Source of the DNA: Epilithonimonas xixisoli
GTDB lineage: Bacteria > Bacteroidota > Bacteroidia > Flavobacteriales > Weeksellaceae
Length of the DNA stretch: 64,000 bases
Assembly (NCBI RefSeq): GCF_004365655.1
Contig: NZ_SOEO01000001.1
Coordinates: forward strand, 1,054,001 to 1,118,000
Direction: 5' to 3'
A program made the position numbers and the translations under genes. The notes under the pieces were generated by a model. It ran no database searches. It worked only from the letters and a program-made list of their open reading frames with translations, and had not been told where the DNA came from. Below are positions 53,454 through 62,113 of the stretch, in pieces. Every line of letters starts with the position of its first letter. Within the stretch, counting starts at the first letter, position 1.

Positions 53454-55142
53454 TTATTTCTTAACTACTTTTGTAGAAGTAGAAGTTCCGTTTTCTAATA
53501 ATGTAGTTACTACATATACTCCAGAATTGAATCTACTGAAATCGATTTGAGATTTAGCCTCATTCAAATCTTTGGTGAATAATTGTTTTCCAGTAGCATC
53601 ATAAACTTTTACAGATTTGATTTTACCTTGAGCCTCTATGGTAAAGATGTCTTTAACTGGGTTTGGATATGCTTTGATGTTGTTTTTAGCTGTTTCAACA
53701 ACTGCAAGTACACCCACATTCAAAGTATAATCCTCTGCCTGTCCATAGCTTGCACCTGCACAAGGGTCAAGTAGAGTTGTTGCAGAACCGTATTGTTTTT
53801 TGATTCTCATTCTTGTATTTCCGACAGTAGCCCCAACTGGTACGGTAATGCTGTACTGTAATTGTTTAGCATCTGTTCCTGTAGAGTTTGTAATAGTTCC
53901 TGCAGAATAACTTTCATTAGCATCTGCAAAATCACCGTCTTGATTCCAGTCAATGAAAACAGCAAAGCTATTTGGGTAATCACCTCCAGTATTACCTTTC
54001 AATGTAATCGTGTGGGTTGAACCCTGATCTACATTTCCTACTTTATCCAAGAAAAATTCGTGAGCTGGAGAACCATTAACTGTCGCGCTTGTAGTGTTGT
54101 TAATTCCTGCAAAATCTACTGAAGTAATAGGTTCTATGTTATCGCCAAACAAGCCTGTGAAAGTTAACGGCCCGCAGTATGCAGGAGTTACAATTGTTTT
54201 GAAAGAACCTACAGTACATCCTGTAGCAGCACCTATATTATTTTTAGGAATAATTTTCCAATAATATGTGGTGTTCAATTCTAAGCTTGTGCTAGAAGTG
54301 TAACTAGTTCCTGTAACATTTCCAACCAAAGTTGTAGGATCTGCATTAGTATCCATATAAACATCATAGGACTCTGCATCAGCAGCTTGTGCCCAAGATA
54401 ATGTAGTGGAAGAAATTGGAACGTCAGTAGCTCCCATTGCTGGAGAAACTAATACTGAACAGTTTGGAGCAGCGGTAGGAGCAATAGAAGTGGTTACTTT
54501 AAAGTCATCTACAGCAAAACCAAATTGATCGCTAGAAGTTGTCTGAATAGCTATATGCACATTTTGAGATTGGTAAGCACCTAAGCTATAAGTGTACTCG
54601 TGCCATGTCGCGTCGGATGGAGTCGTAACGATTGCTGATAAAGGTGTGAAGTCAGAAGCAGCAGTCCCTGTAGTAGAAATATAAACTCTGAATTTTTCGG
54701 CTCCATAATCAGCAGAGCAAGATTTTGCCCAAAAACTTAATGAACCACCATCGGCAGCTAATTGGATTTTAGGAGAAATTAACCAATCATTATTAGGCCC
54801 AGTACCTTCATCTGCAGGCATAATAGATGCAAAACTAATCATTGCCTTAACTCCAGTTCTAGCTGACCAGTTTGAAGTTGCACTAGAAGTCATCGGTGGA
54901 GTTGTTGTAGTTGAATTAAATACAATGAAAGCCATTGGATCATATTCGTTTTCAAAATCAATACCTTCAAAACCATAGGTTGTAGATAAATCTACATCTC
55001 TCAATGTCCATCCACCAACATTGGCAATTGCAAAATCTGTATAGCTTTCAAAACTATCCTGATAAACCACGTATTGTGCGTGTAATGTATTGGATGCTAC
55101 TAAGCCAGCCAATGCAAAAATAGAAAATAGAACTTTTTTCAT
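53454..55142 (-). CDS. Type IX-secreted adhesin-like protein
   Basis: The ATG at 55142 gives a 562-residue protein with a signal peptide (1-23, ending LHAQ); an upstream in-frame TTG lies in the promoter. Domains in order: a cleaved-adhesin/choice-of-anchor-J-like jelly roll (about 25-225, GPNNDWLISPKI and SLSFWAKSC), an FnIII-like module (about 235-320, TYYWKIIPKN), a GEVED-type domain (about 385-475, FAVFIDWNQDGDFADANESY and GQAEDYTLNV), and a type A T9SS sorting domain (about 490-562: IKAYPNPVKDIFTIEAQGKI, VYDATGKQLF, GVYVVTTLL). It is probably surface-attached or released. It is a single-gene unit. Confidence 0.92.
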   Translation of the reverse strand: MKKVLFSIFALAGLVASNTLHAQYVVYQDSFESYTDFAIANVGGWTLRDVDLSTTYGFEGIDFENEYDPMAFIVFNSTTTTPPMTSSATSNWSARTGVKAMISFASIMPADEGTGPNNDWLISPKIQLAADGGSLSFWAKSCSADYGAEKFRVYISTTGTAASDFTPLSAIVTTPSDATWHEYTYSLGAYQSQNVHIAIQTTSSDQFGFAVDDFKVTTSIAPTAAPNCSVLVSPAMGATDVPISSTTLSWAQAADAESYDVYMDTNADPTTLVGNVTGTSYTSSTSLELNTTYYWKIIPKNNIGAATGCTVGSFKTIVTPAYCGPLTFTGLFGDNIEPITSVDFAGINNTTSATVNGSPAHEFFLDKVGNVDQGSTHTITLKGNTGGDYPNSFAVFIDWNQDGDFADANESYSAGTITNSTGTDAKQLQYSITVPVGATVGNTRMRIKKQYGSATTLLDPCAGASYGQAEDYTLNVGVLAVVETAKNNIKAYPNPVKDIFTIEAQGKIKSVKVYDATGKQLFTKDLNEAKSQIDFSRFNSGVYVVTTLLENGTSTSTKVVKK

Positions 55143-55163
55143 AAAATAATTTTTTAATTCTCT

Positions 55164-55195
55164 CAAATTTAGCTAATTTATTTTTAAATAGCCAA
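55164..55195 (-). promoter_or_regulatory. Promoter of the T9SS protein gene
   Basis: Minus-strand TTG (55193-55195), 21-base spacer and TAAATTTG (55164-55171), 22 bases before the ATG at 55142. Confidence 0.6.
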
Positions 55196-55343
55196 ATATT
55201 AATTGTTAAAATTATTAATTATTTATATATAATCTATTTTAGCTGTTGATTTTTATATTTTGTAATGCTTTATTGTTGATGAGTTTTTATGTATTTTCAT
55301 TTACTGTTTTTAATTAATAAAAAATATTAGATAATTTTTATGA

Positions 55344-56690
55344 TTAATCTTTTTTAATATCTCTTAAAAAATTAATTTTCAACTCTTCGTACAAAGAATG
55401 TCGGCTCACCAAAACGGAGAAAATAGAGGACATCATCCCAGCAAGCATCAAGTGAAATATCAAAGAATGGCGATCTGTCATTTCCAAAACCAAAATCGCA
55501 GAGGTGAAAGGTGCTCGTGTAATTCCTGTGAGAAAAGAGACCATTCCCGCAAGAATCAAAACGTTGGTTTCGTTGTCCGTGAGATTCATAAGATTTGCAA
55601 AAACACTTCCAATAGAAGCTCCGGTAGAAAGTGCTGGCGCAAAAATTCCGCCTGCGCCACCAGAAGTAAAAGCCAAAGCGGGACCCAACATTCTGAGAAT
55701 CGGAACATACCAAGCTTCAGTTTTATTTTCCGTAAAAAGGACTCGTTCTATAATGTCCTTCCCCGAACCTAAAATATCTCTGTTAATGAAATAGGCAATG
55801 GTCGCAACAATCAATCCACAAATAACAAGGAATACAACATTGGATAAATCGGTTTTTAATTTCTTTTTTAATCGATTGATTTTCAACATCGCCACAGAAA
55901 GCTGACTGCTCAAAATCCCTGCGATTCCAGAAACGAAAATAATCGGAAACATAATCCATAAAGTCACATCACTCGTTTTTGGATAACCAAGATAAAGATA
56001 AGAACCAGCAAAAGATTGCGCCGTAAGTCCAGCAATTATAACCGCCGTAAACAATGCCGTTTTGAAATAATTAATATGTGTCTTCGATAATTCTTCCACC
56101 GCAAAAACAATTCCGCCAAGTGGCGTATTGAAAGCTGCAGAAAGTCCAGCCGCCGCACCTGTCAAAATCATATTTTTCTTAGAAATTTTTGGCCACCAAG
56201 CGGGTAAAAATTCATAGACTTTCCGGAAAATGGAACCTGCAATTTGAATCGTCGGTCCCTCTCGCCCGATTGCGCCTCCGCTGGAAACCAAAACGAAACT
56301 GGAGAGAATTTTTATAATAATGATTCTGAAACTTAATAATTTGTGAATCAAATGATTGTCTCTCGGATTGGCAAGCTCTACCGAAGCCATCACCTGCGGG
56401 ATTCCGCTTCCTTTTGCATACGGTGCATATTTTTTTACTAGCCACCAAGAAAGTACAAAACCAGCTGGCGCAATGATGAAGATCATCCAAAGATGCCAAT
56501 TCAAAATTTTGTTAAGCGTATGTTCACCAAATGCGAAAATCTGAGCGTACAAAACCGCGATGATTCCCGTAATGATGGAACCAATCCAAAAAGGAACTGC
56601 TTGCAGGAGATTCTCTTTCAGACGCTCATTTCTGATGTTGTCGAAAGATTTTTTGAGAATAGTTCTGGCGTATCGGATTAATCTTTTCAT
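55344..56690 (-). CDS. ClC-family chloride channel or H+/Cl- antiporter
   Basis: Inner-membrane protein of 448 residues with the three anion-pathway motifs: GSGIPQVMAS, GREGPTIQIAG and GGAGGIFAPALSTGAS. The Glu of GREGP is the gating and proton-coupling residue, and the motif order fits ClC proteins. No C-terminal CBS pair is present, as in E. coli ClcA. Whether it is a channel or an antiporter cannot be settled. Its start lies 2 bases after the folP stop, so both are co-transcribed. Confidence 0.92.
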   Translation of the reverse strand: MKRLIRYARTILKKSFDNIRNERLKENLLQAVPFWIGSIITGIIAVLYAQIFAFGEHTLNKILNWHLWMIFIIAPAGFVLSWWLVKKYAPYAKGSGIPQVMASVELANPRDNHLIHKLLSFRIIIIKILSSFVLVSSGGAIGREGPTIQIAGSIFRKVYEFLPAWWPKISKKNMILTGAAAGLSAAFNTPLGGIVFAVEELSKTHINYFKTALFTAVIIAGLTAQSFAGSYLYLGYPKTSDVTLWIMFPIIFVSGIAGILSSQLSVAMLKINRLKKKLKTDLSNVVFLVICGLIVATIAYFINRDILGSGKDIIERVLFTENKTEAWYVPILRMLGPALAFTSGGAGGIFAPALSTGASIGSVFANLMNLTDNETNVLILAGMVSFLTGITRAPFTSAILVLEMTDRHSLIFHLMLAGMMSSIFSVLVSRHSLYEELKINFLRDIKKD

Positions 56691-56692
56691 AC

Positions 56693-57526
56693 TCAGAGTT
56701 TCAAAGTTTCTGGATTGTGGAGACGGATGATTTTTGCGCCTTTTTCTATTAATTTCAAATGCAAATCTAAAGTTTCTTTTTCAACCTCATTGGCTTGTTT
56801 TCCGAGTGGTTTGTAAATGAAAGATTTCTTTGATATTCCTGCCAAAACTGGATATTTCCCGAAACCAATATATTCAAATTCATCTATCATTTTGTATTGG
56901 TCTTCAATCGTTTTTCCAAATCCAAAACCTGGGTCGAGTATAATGTCGTTGATTCCTTTTCGATTTAATTCTAATAATTTCTCAGAGAAAAATCGATTGA
57001 TTGACAGAATAATATCATCAAATTTAATTTTCTCGTGCATCGATTCATAACTAGGATTGATATGCATTAATATATAAGGTAAGCCCGTTTTCGAAACCAC
57101 ATTCAATAGTTCAGAATCAAATTGTCCAGCCGAAATATCATTCACTAAATCAATGCCTTCATCAAAACCAAATTTCACAACATCTGCATAAAACGTATCC
57201 AGCGAAATCAAACTTTCCGGAAATTCTTTTTTAATCAATGAAATCACATTTCCAATTCTTCGAATTTCCTCATCAGATTTTAAATATTCTGCATTTGGGC
57301 GAGTTGATTGTGCGCCAATGTCAATGAAAGTTGCGCCGTTTTGCAAAAGATTTTCGGCTTGTTTCAGCGCATTTTTTTCATTATTAAATTCCCCCCCATC
57401 AGAAAAAGAATCGGGCGTGAGATTCAAAATCCCCATTAATTTTGGCTTCGATAAATCAACCAATCGGCCATTGCAATTGATTGAGAAGGAATTATCGTTT
57501 CGGGAATTGGTAACAGAAAAGTTCAT
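56693..57526 (-). CDS. folP: Dihydropteroate synthase
   Basis: Joins p-aminobenzoate to hydroxymethyl-dihydropterin diphosphate in folate synthesis; target of sulfonamides. The 277-residue TIM barrel has the two family signatures: LMGILNLTPDSFSDGGEF (about residues 29-46) and FIDIGAQSTRPNAEYL (about 64-79), plus ILDPGFGFGKTIEDQYKMI and the C-terminal IIRLHNPE (family RVHD region). It leads a short operon with the ClC gene. Confidence 0.95.
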   Translation of the reverse strand: MNFSVTNSRNDNSFSINCNGRLVDLSKPKLMGILNLTPDSFSDGGEFNNEKNALKQAENLLQNGATFIDIGAQSTRPNAEYLKSDEEIRRIGNVISLIKKEFPESLISLDTFYADVVKFGFDEGIDLVNDISAGQFDSELLNVVSKTGLPYILMHINPSYESMHEKIKFDDIILSINRFFSEKLLELNRKGINDIILDPGFGFGKTIEDQYKMIDEFEYIGFGKYPVLAGISKKSFIYKPLGKQANEVEKETLDLHLKLIEKGAKIIRLHNPETLKL

Positions 57527-57581
57527 TTTAAATTTTAAATAATGAATATTTTAAAACAAGTTTAATGATAAAATCGTTTTT

Positions 57582-58649
57582 CTAATTTGTCATCGCATAA
57601 ACTGCAAAACTCGCTAGCCAATGGTCGCCACCATAATTTCCCTGAAAAATAATCGGAAGCGAATTCTCAATGAATTTTTCCTGAGTCATTTCAAATCTTT
57701 TTCTAAGCTTATTTCCTTCTGGTAAAGCATTCGCAATATTTTTCATTGCCCAAGCTTTTGAAAAGGATAATCCAACCAGATGAACGGTTTGATAATCACT
57801 CAAATCACTGATGATAGGAATCTGTTCAATGTTTTCCAAACTTCTTTTTTCATAGAAATTACTTAGCCATTTTTCAAATTCTTTTTGTGGCAAAATTCTG
57901 CTCATCAATTCTGCAATTTCCAGACTTGGAGAAAAGAAATCACTTCCGTCAGGCTCCAAATAAGCGGGCGTTTTTGTATTGTTCAAATAGAAAATTTTGG
58001 CTTTGTCAGACAATTCTTTCTCGAAGATTTTATCGCCAGTTTCTCTCGCCCATTCGATGGCGAAACACATTGCAAATGCGGTATTTGGATGAACGCCAGT
58101 TCTGTTTGGGTAGGTTTGTTTTGGTAAATAAGTTTTCCAAAGTCTCAGAATTTCGTCTGTCAACGGTTTTAAGTTTTGATGCCAAATTTTAGCTTTTGGG
58201 TGATTCCATTTTGCTAATTCTTCATCCAATTTGAGAATCCAAGCCCAGCCGTAAGTTCTTTCAAAATTCTGTGCGACTTGATATTTCGTGAAGTATTTGG
58301 CTTCTTCTTTAATTTTTTCTGGCGAAAAAGAGGCTTCTAAAATAGAAATGATTTGGTCTCTGTTTTCCAAATATTGTTCAGTACTTAATAATCTCACCAA
58401 CATCCAATGTCCGTGCACAGAGCTGTGCCAATCGAAACAACCGTAAAAACTCGGGTGCAATTCTTTCGGTGTCAGAACTGCGTCTTTTTCAGAATTGATG
58501 ACGTGTGCGGTTTTGTTCGGATATTCTTGATTGATGCATTTCAGAGGCATCGATGCGAGTTTGTTTGCCATTTCCGCCGTCAGTTCTGATTTTTGTTGAG
58601 CGTTTACAAAAAATGAAGACATTAGAAAAAGTGAAATGGCTGTTTTCAT
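57582..58649 (-). CDS. DUF2891 domain protein, exported
   Basis: A 355-residue protein with a signal peptide (1-17, ending VNAQ) and a full-length DUF2891 domain, probably an alpha/alpha toroid by its helix pattern. Conserved stretches are LHPSFYGCFDWHSSVHGHWMLVRL (residues about 65-88, with Asp and three His), GWAWILKLDEELAKW, and GDHWLASFAVYAMTN at the end. The family has no known activity. The acidic/His cluster near residue 75 could be a metal or catalytic site. It is divergent from the DUF1599 gene. Confidence 0.87.
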   Translation of the reverse strand: MKTAISLFLMSSFFVNAQQKSELTAEMANKLASMPLKCINQEYPNKTAHVINSEKDAVLTPKELHPSFYGCFDWHSSVHGHWMLVRLLSTEQYLENRDQIISILEASFSPEKIKEEAKYFTKYQVAQNFERTYGWAWILKLDEELAKWNHPKAKIWHQNLKPLTDEILRLWKTYLPKQTYPNRTGVHPNTAFAMCFAIEWARETGDKIFEKELSDKAKIFYLNNTKTPAYLEPDGSDFFSPSLEIAELMSRILPQKEFEKWLSNFYEKRSLENIEQIPIISDLSDYQTVHLVGLSFSKAWAMKNIANALPEGNKLRKRFEMTQEKFIENSLPIIFQGNYGGDHWLASFAVYAMTN

Positions 58650-58784
58650 CGGTAGAATTTAAATTATTTTATATTGTCATTTTCAATCGCCAAAAACTTT
58701 TTTGACGTTTCAAAAAGTAGCGATTTCATTAAGGAAAATTTGGAATTATAAAAATAGATAATTTTTCCGGTTGGCAATCAAAAT

Positions 58785-58811
58785 TTGAAAACAACAAAAT
58801 TTGTATCTTTG
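58785..58811 (+). promoter_or_regulatory. Promoter of the DUF1599-tpiA cluster
   Basis: TTG (58785-58787), 16-base spacer and TATCTTTG (58804-58811), 18 bases before the DUF1599 ATG. Confidence 0.65.
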
Positions 58812-58828
58812 ACCAATTAGACAGATTT

Positions 58829-59365
58829 ATGCACAATACATCCGCCCAGTTTGACGACGTTATCACGATTTGCAGGGATTTATTTCAAAAAAAAATGAAG
58901 GATTATGGAACCGCGTGGCGCGTTCTTCGTCCAAGTTCTATTACAGATCAAATTTATATCAAAGTCAATAGAATCCGTACTTTGCAGATGACCGACGTGA
59001 AAATGGTGGACGAAAGTGAGGAAGACGAATTCATCGCCATCATCAATTATTCCATCATCGGATTGATTCAATTAGAAAAAGGTTTTTCTGATGAACTGAA
59101 CGCTAATCCAGATGAAACGATGGCGCTTTACAATTCCTACGCTCAAAAAGCAAAGGACTTGATGGAACGCAAAAACCACGATTACGGTGAAGCTTGGCGT
59201 GAAATGAGAATCTCATCCATCACCGATTTGATTTATCAAAAAGTCCTCAGAACCAAACAAATTGAAGACAACAACGGCGCAACTTTGGTTTCCGAAGGTT
59301 TGGATGCCAACTATTTTGATATGCTCAACTATGCAGTATTTTGTTTGATTAAGTTCAAAAATTAA
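58829..59365 (+). CDS. DUF1599 (nucleotide modification-associated domain 1) protein
   Basis: A 178-residue cytoplasmic protein made of two copies of a short helical DUF1599 repeat. The copies align: KKMKDYGTAWRVLRPSSITD near residue 20 and RKNHDYGEAWREMRISSITD near residue 115, each followed by L/I-Y-x-K-V-x-R. The family occurs across Bacteroidota in core clusters and is unassigned. It is followed by the BT_3928-type gene after 47 bases, in the run leading to tpiA. Confidence 0.88.
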   Translation: MHNTSAQFDDVITICRDLFQKKMKDYGTAWRVLRPSSITDQIYIKVNRIRTLQMTDVKMVDESEEDEFIAIINYSIIGLIQLEKGFSDELNANPDETMALYNSYAQKAKDLMERKNHDYGEAWREMRISSITDLIYQKVLRTKQIEDNNGATLVSEGLDANYFDMLNYAVFCLIKFKN

Positions 59366-59378
59366 GAGATTTTTTTAA

Positions 59379-59413
59379 TCATTTATCAATTATCATTCAT
59401 CAATCATCACTTA
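59379..59413 (+). repeat. Heptamer tandem repeat ending in the start codon, five units
   Basis: TCATTTA, TCAATTA, TCATTCA, TCAATCA and TCACTTA run without gaps; the last A is the A of the ATG at 59413. The shared form is TCAnTnA. The stretch also carries stop codons in several frames. Confidence 0.8.
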
Positions 59414-60483
59414 TGAAAGCAGTTTTACGCTACATTGTCGCACTTATATTCATCGCTTCCGGATTTGTGAAAGCGGTGGATCTCAAGGGATTTTCTTTTA
59501 AATTGGAAGAATATTTTTCGCCCATCGTTTTTGACTTGCCATTTTTGGAGAAATATGCTTTGGTATTTTCAATCATTGTGGTTTTGCTGGAGCTGGTGTT
59601 AGGTTTTATGTTGTTAATGAAAATTAAACTGAAAGAAACCATTTATTCCTTGATTGCACTTTGCGTTTTCTTTGGATTTCTAACGTTCTATTCAGCTTAT
59701 TTTGATGTCGTTACAGATTGTGGATGTTTCGGAGATGCACTGAAATTCACGCCTTGGCAATCGTTTTGGAAAGACATTACGCTTTTGGTTTTATTGATAA
59801 TTCTTGCAGTTCTTTACAGAAAAAGAGAAGAAGATGAAGCCGTGAGATTTGGAAAGTTACCGTTATTGGGCGTTTTTGTTTTGGTGATGTTTTTCGTGAT
59901 GTACCGCGGACTTTTCCACGAACCAATGATTGATTTCCGTGCTTATGCAATCGGGACAGATTTGGCTTCGGAGAAAGATAAAATCAATAAAAATCCGTCT
60001 GAATACAAGACTTTTTACTCATTGAAAAATTCAAAAACCCACGAGGTTAAAAAAGTGGACCAAGACGAATATATCAATAAGGAATATTGGAAAGATACGA
60101 CTTGGCAAATCGAGGAAGGAAAAACCACTTCCGAAATCGTGAAAAAAGGCTACGAATCCGAAATTTCGAAGTTTAAAATCGAGGATACAAACGGAAATAA
60201 CATCACAGACGAAATCCTGAAAGAGCCAAAAGTAATTATCATTTTCACTTACAAACCGAAGGAAGCTGACGCAGAATTGGTCAAAAAAACCGAGACGAAA
60301 GCGTTGTCAGAAAAAGCAAAAGTAATCGGCGTAAGCACACAACCTGATTTCTACAAGCAAGTCCCAAACTATATGATGGACGAAATTGCCATCAAAACCA
60401 TCGCCAGAAGCAATCCTTTCATCTTGATTTTGGAGAAGGGAAAAGTGGTTGAAAAACTGGGCGCAAAAGATTATTTGGATTAA
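59413..60483 (+). CDS. BT_3928-type DoxX/MauE-like membrane protein
   Basis: A 356-residue protein with four N-terminal membrane helices of the DoxX/MauE kind (about residues 5-160), then a soluble, thioredoxin-like C-terminal part (about 255-350) with no CxxC. The VTDCGCFGDALKFTPWQSFW motif in the loop after helix 3 carries a Cys-Gly-Cys pair as in MauE, suggesting a redox function. Such proteins lie next to DUF1599 and triosephosphate isomerase genes in other Bacteroidota (recalled, not checked here). Function is unknown. The start codon is touched by a heptamer repeat. Confidence 0.85.
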   Translation: MKAVLRYIVALIFIASGFVKAVDLKGFSFKLEEYFSPIVFDLPFLEKYALVFSIIVVLLELVLGFMLLMKIKLKETIYSLIALCVFFGFLTFYSAYFDVVTDCGCFGDALKFTPWQSFWKDITLLVLLIILAVLYRKREEDEAVRFGKLPLLGVFVLVMFFVMYRGLFHEPMIDFRAYAIGTDLASEKDKINKNPSEYKTFYSLKNSKTHEVKKVDQDEYINKEYWKDTTWQIEEGKTTSEIVKKGYESEISKFKIEDTNGNNITDEILKEPKVIIIFTYKPKEADAELVKKTETKALSEKAKVIGVSTQPDFYKQVPNYMMDEIAIKTIARSNPFILILEKGKVVEKLGAKDYLD

Positions 60484-60551
60484 TAATCTTAAATTTGAAA
60501 TGCTGAAAACAATTAGTGACTTTTAAAATCAAAAAATAAATATTGTATTAG

Positions 60552-60586
60552 TCTAACATTCAAAGTCTAATATCTAACATCTATAT
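60552..60586 (+). repeat. Heptamer tandem repeat upstream of the TerB-like gene
   Basis: TCTAACA, TTCAAAG, TCTAATA, TCTAACA, TCTATAT run in 7-base register and end 6 bases before the ATG at 60593. The unit equals that upstream of rplI. Confidence 0.72.
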
Positions 60587-60592
60587 TATATA

Positions 60593-60943
60593 ATGAGAAA
60601 ATCAAACAAACCAATCGCTGGCTATCACTTACTGATGATTTTGTCCGCAGTCGATGGAATCATAAAACCGGAAGAAGGGCTCAAAGTTCAGGAATATATG
60701 ACCGAGGAATTTCCTTTCCGTCTCAATTTGGACGACGAGTTGGAAATCATCGCGCAATTGACATCTGACCAATGGCAAGACCACTTCGAGTTCCACGCAA
60801 AATGTTTCGAAGAAGATTCTACCGAGCAAGAAAGAAAAGACTTCATCCAATTCGCAAAATCACTCATCAAAGCGGATAACAAAGTGAGCGACGACGAGCA
60901 TAAATTTTACATCCTACTGAAAAACCTTTGGAATTTAAATTAA
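60593..60943 (+). CDS. TerB-like protein
   Basis: A 116-residue, all-helical acidic protein of the TerB superfamily. Matching features are the paired acidic helices: LLMILSAVDGIIKPEEGLKVQ near the start and SLIKADNKVSDDEHKFYILL near the end, both with the D-G/N-x-I/V-x-x-x-E metal-binding-like pattern. Tellurite TerB is linked to metal-dependent stress complexes, but this small family in Bacteroidota has no shown link to tellurite. It ends 7 bases before tpiA and is probably co-transcribed. Confidence 0.82.
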   Translation: MRKSNKPIAGYHLLMILSAVDGIIKPEEGLKVQEYMTEEFPFRLNLDDELEIIAQLTSDQWQDHFEFHAKCFEEDSTEQERKDFIQFAKSLIKADNKVSDDEHKFYILLKNLWNLN

Positions 60944-60950
60944 TATCAAA

Positions 60951-61712
60951 ATGAGAAAAAACATTGTCGCAGGAAACTGGAAAATGAACAAAACCTACGC
61001 TGAAGCACAAGAATTGATGGCCCAGCTTTTAGAATACAAAAAAAACAACACCACCAACTGCGAGGTTTTCATCGCTCCGCCAGCGTTGTATCTGGCTTCT
61101 GCTAAAGAAGTTTTCAAAAATGGCGAAGTGGGCGTGTACGCTCAAGACGTTTCAGAATACGCGAGTGGCGCGTACACAGGCGAGATTTCTGTGGATATGT
61201 TGGCATCCATCGATGCAGACGGAAGTTTGGTGTCGCACTCCGAGAGAAGAACTTTCCACGGCGAAACCGATAGCCACGCGAACAGAAAAGTAAAAGCACT
61301 TTTGGACAAAGGTTTGACGCCAATCTATTGCAATGGCGAGAAGTTAGAGGAGAGAAAATCCGGAAGACATTTCGAAGTCGTAAAAAACCAAACAGAAACG
61401 GCACTTTTTACTTTATCTGCCGAGGAAATCAAAAAAGTTGTGATTGCTTACGAACCAGTTTGGGCCATCGGAACCGGCGAAACAGCCACTGCAGAGCAAG
61501 CGCAGGAAGTCCACGCCTACATCAGAAGCCTGATTGCTGACAAATACGGAAAAGAAATTGCGGACGAAGTTTCCATCCTTTACGGCGGAAGTGTGAAGCC
61601 AGACAACGCTAAAGAAATCTTCTCCCAACCAGACGTAGACGGCGGTTTGATTGGAGGCGCCGCGCTAAAAATCGAAGATTTCACAAAAATCATAGAAGGA
61701 TTCAATTCATAA
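60951..61712 (+). CDS. tpiA: Triosephosphate isomerase
   Basis: Glycolytic enzyme interconverting dihydroxyacetone phosphate and glyceraldehyde 3-phosphate. The 253-residue TIM barrel has all catalytic residues: Lys11 (GNWKMNKT), His96 (SHSERRTFHGE) and Glu168 (AYEPVWAIGTG), plus the phosphate loop LYGGSVKPDNAKE. It closes the DUF1599 cluster, with a long-armed hairpin at 61722-61775 downstream. Confidence 0.97.
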   Translation: MRKNIVAGNWKMNKTYAEAQELMAQLLEYKKNNTTNCEVFIAPPALYLASAKEVFKNGEVGVYAQDVSEYASGAYTGEISVDMLASIDADGSLVSHSERRTFHGETDSHANRKVKALLDKGLTPIYCNGEKLEERKSGRHFEVVKNQTETALFTLSAEEIKKVVIAYEPVWAIGTGETATAEQAQEVHAYIRSLIADKYGKEIADEVSILYGGSVKPDNAKEIFSQPDVDGGLIGGAALKIEDFTKIIEGFNS

Positions 61713-61721
61713 ATAAAACTT

Positions 61722-61780
61722 ACTTTGTCAAATCGAAGATTCGGCGTAGCCAAAGTTTATTCGATTTGACAAAGTTTTTT
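61722..61780 (+). terminator. Long-armed hairpin after tpiA
   Basis: A 16-bp perfect inverted repeat (61722-61737 with 61760-61775; ACTTTGTCAAATCGAA arm) with a 22-base loop and a T-run. The size is larger than a usual terminator, so it may also be a REP-type palindrome. Confidence 0.75.
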
Positions 61781-62113
61781 TTGGAGCTTAATCCCGCTAT
61801 CCGTTGCAATCTTTTTTGCACCACATTTGGTCATCCGAAAGAAAGTGAAGTCAAAGCAAAAAAGGATTTCCACTACTATCGGGGCTAGGGGTTTTGTTAT
61901 CCAAACAAATTTTGTCATCCAATAGTTAGCGTTCAGATATTTATTAATTGAACCATTATTGTTTTTCTTTGCTGAGCGTCAGCGTCTTTGCGAGCCTTAA
62001 AAATGTTTTCAATTAATTTAAAAAAAAATCTTAGCGAACTTTGCGTTAATTTTTTTATTCAGCTTCAGCATATCAAAAATTTATCTCCCTACTATTTTTA
62101 AAATTAAAACAAT
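61781..62113. repeat. Spacer built of repeat-like fragments
   Basis: No gene is seen. At 61783-61900 an imperfect inverted repeat has arms beginning near TCCCGCTATCCGTTGCAATC and ending near CTACTATCGGGGCTAGG, joined by matching TTTTTTGC / GCAAAAAA segments. Farther on, GCGTCTTTGCGAGCC (about 61986) and GCGAACTTTGCGTTAA (about 62034) look like partial copies of one another. Such sequences recall spacer repeats common in flavobacterial genomes. Confidence 0.5.

Noticed and set aside
55398-55794. Rightward frames opposite the ClC gene
   Set aside because: The ClC frame has all signature motifs; the opposite products are basic, His/Asn-rich antisense artefacts.
59379-60586. CRISPR array
   Set aside because: The tandem units are 7 bases long with no spacers, and no cas gene is present.
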